NCBI GenBank assembly: GCA_029204225.1
Contig: CM055113.1
Span: forward strand, 27,598,592-27,662,591
Reading direction: 5' to 3'
Length of the DNA: 64,000 nt
DNA from: Diphasiastrum complanatum
Lineage: Eukaryota; Streptophyta; Lycopodiopsida; Lycopodiales; Lycopodiaceae
Shown: piece after piece, positions 60,973 through 64,000 of the stretch
How the letters are laid out: the number at the start of each line of letters is the position of its first letter
Numbering within the stretch: position 1 is the stretch's first letter
Program-made: the position numbers and the translations under genes
The notes under the pieces: generated by a model
Seen by the model: the letters and a program-made list of their open reading frames with translations, nothing else
What the model was told of the DNA's origin: nothing
Databases searched by the model: none

Positions 60973-61060
60973 GTTTATATGGGTGTACCTTATCCAGATT
61001 CCAGTGCTTCCAAATAGTTATGTCTATCCAATTTCATCACCAAATAGTATGAAACAGATG

Positions 61061-62726
61061 ACTTTGAACATTATCGAGTTATCACAGTTTAGGATTTCTA
61101 AAAAATAGTCAAAAGAGAATGGTGTCTCTCCTTGAGCCAAGTGATGTCAGGACTAGCAACACGATTGCCAGATTAAATTCCGATCATCTTAATTATGATG
61201 AATAATGCGGTTCCTTGTACAAATGTGGTGTGTTAGGTAGTTGTTGAAGAATATAGTCAAGATGACATCCGTGTTGAGATATTTAGCATTCATGTGTCGT
61301 GGAAAATGCTCTGATGACATGTCATGAATTCAATCACAATTTTACTTTACATAATAGACCGAAAAAATCAAAGCAAATGACATCCGCCAATTGAAAATAC
61401 TGAAAGAACATGAAATTTATTAAAAAATAGATCGCTCCAAGTGAAATGAGAACCCTAAAAGTACTGCATTTCCTTATCATAATGTCACTCCTTTCACAGT
61501 GCAGTTCTTAAAGACGGAAAATTATCAACTAGTCTGAGACGTAATCACTACCGCCAACCTTGAATAAAATAGTCACTGTTCCTACCAAGTGAAATGTGTT
61601 CTGGGACTGGTAGCAGGTTATCCTAGATTATCTCATAACCCTGGATGGGTTTTTGAGCATGTCCTTTTATAGTCACTGCATCTCCTTTGTGGAATAAGCT
61701 TTTTTGACTTTACTCTGAGCAGTAGTTCTTATTGTCCGTGGAGTTGCCACTTTCATTAATGTTAGGGCTTATGTATACTTAATTCATTCATCACAGATTG
61801 ATTTCCTCTTAGTAAATGTGGACTTGTGCTTGCAAAACAGCCCTTGTGGCAAGGTCATAACATAGAATTTGTTCTAGGCATGATGGCTTGGATTACTTGG
61901 GTTTTCAGTGGTGGGACTCCATGGGTATTTATCACTTATCTTTGTGCTGATTGTTAGGCATGTTTGGTCTGATTGATGATGGCTCAGCATGATGTCCAGG
62001 AAATAAGTTCTGTTTTGAATGGTTCAAGACTTGGTAATTGTAGTTGATGGAAGTCAGGACCTGGACACTTTTTTTCATATATTTCTATTGCAGAATACTT
62101 TTGAATGTGTGAGCGTGGCTCTACTACCTTACCAGGCAAGAATATTAATCAGTGCTCTTTCATTTGACAAAACAACAATGTGTTACCAATAAAGCTCTTG
62201 AGACAGTAGTATCCAGATCATCTGTCGTGACATATTGTGGAAGATGTGGATGATCTAGAGCTTGTTAGGGAAATTTCTTTTGTGCTTTAACAATTACCTA
62301 CAGTATTAGCAGGCTTGATCAGAGGACATGGACCTGATTGGTTTCAAGGGCAGTTTTCAATTTTTTCTATCAGCAGGGGCGCACTTGCAGCTACATTCTA
62401 GAAGGGGTCCATGTTTAGGGGTTGCATCAACCCCGGAAACTTCTAGAATCCCTTCATAGTGGCCCTGTTGAGGAGCTTGCAGAGCATGAGAGGGCTTGAA
62501 ATCAGTGAGCCTCTTTATTCAGGGACTTTTTTTGTGAAGAGTCCTGATATAAGTGGCATTTAGAAGCATCTTTTCTTTATTGCTGATGACTGAATATACT
62601 AATTTGGTCATCAAAACCATCTCTGTCCATATGTGTTTATCAAGTATGAAGTGATTAGGTAGTGTGATGTTGCAACGATGCTCTTAAAATACACAAAATT
62701 GATATTTTTTATGTCGTAATATGCAG
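61061..62726. other. Intron sequence without recognised features
   Basis: Right part of the giant intron. No ORF with a motif, no structured repeat seen. It ends in the acceptor TATGCAG. Confidence 0.5.
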
Positions 62727-62852
62727 GAGCATGTTCCAAAGAAGAATTACAGAGGAAAGACTGATGCAGTTTTGTGGGTGGGAAGCAGTTGGAGCTGTCG
62801 CAAACAGCTTCGACATTATAACTCTTTTCAACGCAATGGAATCATGATATCA
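62727..62852 (+). CDS. BAH/Agenet-domain protein, exon 3
   Basis: Residues 153-194: EHVPKKNYRGKTDAVLWVGS, SWSCRKQLRHYNSFQRNGIM. Acceptor ATGCAG, donor TCA/GTAAGTC, 42 codons, phase 0 at both sides. The SWxCRKQxxHYxxFxRNG block is the family's lead-in to the BAH domain. Confidence 0.85.
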
Positions 62853-62985
62853 GTAAGTCTTCACGTTAACAAGGCTTTGTTGATTATTTAATGTTCTCAT
62901 TTTCTATGAAGCTAGATTTTCTAGCTTTTATAACTGTTGTAGCAATTTCAAATTTATCTATCATTTTGGTGAAAAATGTTTGCAG

Positions 62986-63858
62986 GTCCAAGATTTTGTT
63001 TATGTAATGTCTGAAGAGAAAGAGCGCCATATTGGTTATGTGGAGGATATGTACGAGGATAAGAAATCCAGAAAGAAGCTTCGTATTACTTGGTTTCATA
63101 AGACCAATGAGTTGTTCTGCAAAATTCCACCTCCAACGCCTCATTTTAGAGAGGTCTTCTACACATCTTTTCCTCAAGTACTCAGTGTTGAATGCGTGGA
63201 TGGGTTGGCCACAGTCTTGACACCCGAGCATTTTGACAAATGTTCCTTAACTTTACCTGCTGAGGTAATGGCTGATGTTCATTTATGCTCAAGACAATTT
63301 GATGGAGAAGGCATAAAACCTTTTAATATATGTGAGGTAAAGGGATATTGGCATCAGAAGGCTCTTATTTCTCTGGATTTATCTCTTCCCCCACAATCAT
63401 CTCCAAACTACGATCCAGGGAGCGATGACATGGAAGCTGATGAAGAGGAAGATATTGAGCTTGGAAATGTTATTAAAAGAGGTCCTCGGACTGCACGTTA
63501 TTGTCGAAGACGTAAAAGGAATGCAGATTCTGCCTATGTTTGTAATCTTATGGATGTGGCCTGTGGTACTGCCCAAGAGAAGTCAAGTCTCACTGCTCAT
63601 GGCAATGGAGAGATTATAAATGGTCAAAGACTTGTTGGAAACTCTTCTTTGGCCTTAAAGGTACATAATAACAAGTGCAAAGAGCAGGCTGAACAAAGGC
63701 TTATATTATTTGATGTTGGAGATAAGATAGAAGCATTCAGTGAGGACAGTGGTATCAGGGGTTGCTGGTTTAGGGGAACTGTTGTACGAAGAGTTTCCTG
63801 TCGGTTGAAAATACGCTATGATGATTTGCTAAATGAAAATGACGATGGCAATCTAGAG
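62986..63858 (+). CDS. BAH/Agenet-domain protein, exon 4 (gene continues past window)
   Basis: Residues 195-485. The BAH domain fills about 180-290: VQDFVYVMSEEKERHIGYVE, DMYEDKKSRKKLRITWFHKT, EVFYTSFPQVLSVECVDGLA, TVLTPEHFDKCS. Next come an acidic stretch (SDDMEADEEEDIELGN), a basic RRRKRN that may be a nuclear signal, and from about residue 438 the start of an Agenet (Tudor-like) domain: VGDKIEAFSEDSGIRGCWFR, LKIRYDDLLNENDDGNLEV. The donor is GAG/GTTTGTT; without splicing the frame stops at 63894. The Agenet domain is cut here, so further exons lie beyond 64000. The frame is undamaged, so the gene is probably active. BAH and Agenet modules of this kind bind methylated histone tails. Confidence 0.9.
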
Positions 63859-64000
63859 GTTTGTTATTTTAATCCTTTAAATACCCTCAGATAGTCATGG
63901 TATCTTGGAGTTTTTTGGTTGCATATTGTGATTATATACGTTACAAATGTGAGCTTCTGCTCGTCCTGTATTGCTTGGTTTCAAATCAAGAAGCCATGAA

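Larger units (their letters stand above)
59172..61060. repeat. Duplicated intron segments
   Basis: Segment A (59172-59365: CTTCCAAAAATTAGATCTGC, GATCCAAAAAATTCAAGAAA, ATGAAGTTTCGAAAA) recurs at about 59847-60046. Segment B (59778-59835: TATATGGGTGCACCTTATCC) recurs at about 60973-61060 (TATATGGGTGTACCTTATCC). The order A-B-A'-B' implies a direct duplication of about 0.7 kb, with roughly 0.5 kb extra in the second copy, ending in the hAT-like terminus at 60972. Confidence 0.75.
52668..62726 (+). other. Giant intron (10,059 bp) of the BAH gene, with nested repeats
   Basis: From GTGAGTG to TATGCAG. It joins exon 2 (phase 0) to exon 3 (phase 0). The intron contains unassigned AT-rich sequence (52.7-54.7 kb), a same-strand chromovirus (54.7-58.47 kb), duplicated segments (59.17-61.06 kb), a GA tract and a hAT-like terminus (60972). 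Roughly a third or more of it is recognisable repeat. Introns of this size are typical of gymnosperms. An unrecognised small exon inside cannot be excluded. Confidence 0.7.

Overview
The window looks like nuclear DNA of a land plant, most likely a seed plant with a large, repeat-rich genome. A gymnosperm is my best guess. This rests on a canonical plant BAH/Agenet gene with an intron of about 10 kb, plant Ty1/copia and chromovirus Ty3/gypsy remnants at every scale, CCCTAAA-type telomere-like motifs, and very low gene density. I see no bacterial, organellar or CRISPR features.

Only two host genes can be supported. On the minus strand, 15731-16566 holds the last two exons of a plant-specific gene (YSGP repeats, then FAFPVLPYEWNSSPTRM), joined by an 89-bp GT-AG intron. 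Its 5' exons were not found. On the plus strand, four exons between 51347 and 63858 encode the N-terminus, BAH domain and start of the Agenet domain of a chromatin-reader-type protein. The gene runs off the right edge, and its second intron (52668-62726) has swallowed a chromovirus and older repeats.

The rest is mostly transposon debris. (1) 0.3-1.0 kb: hAT-like ends and what looks like the acidic tail of a transposase. (2) 9501-10176: an intact non-autonomous hAT-like element with an exact 8-bp target duplication. (3) 11986-15453: a degenerate chromovirus with two 406-bp LTRs and a near-perfect 5-bp target duplication. (4) 18.1-18.4 kb: another palindrome-rich TIR-like insert. (5) 18.75-20.75 kb: a minus-strand copia remnant. 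(6) 25.7-28.5 kb: unidentified broken ORFs around an LTR-like block. (7) 28.6-31.6 kb: minus-strand copia RT/RNase H, itself interrupted by another LTR-element fragment. (8) 31.6-35.86 kb: a (TC)75 tract, then a leader with a Tat/Athila-type primer-binding site, a tandem array of about 150 bp units and a gag with unusual zinc knuckles. (9) 35.9-36.7 kb copia RNase H, an LTR zone, and 38.38-40.7 kb copia gag-PR-IN without RT. (10) 41.4-43.3 kb: two related LTR-like blocks in inverted orientation. (11) 44247-45905: a collapsed copia (LTR, PBS, gag start, second LTR). (12) 45.9-49.04 kb: a copia remnant with an internal inversion, ending in a 574-bp LTR.

The most interesting signals are a family of hAT-like termini carrying GC-rich palindromic subterminal arrays (283, 553, 9501-10176, 18114-18374 and 60972), the precise inversion inside the 46-kb copia, the CX2CX3HX4C gag knuckles at 34.7-35.2 kb, and the chromovirus-bearing giant intron. 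I did not find a convincing new multi-gene system. Retroelement ORFs are broken throughout and none looks autonomous.
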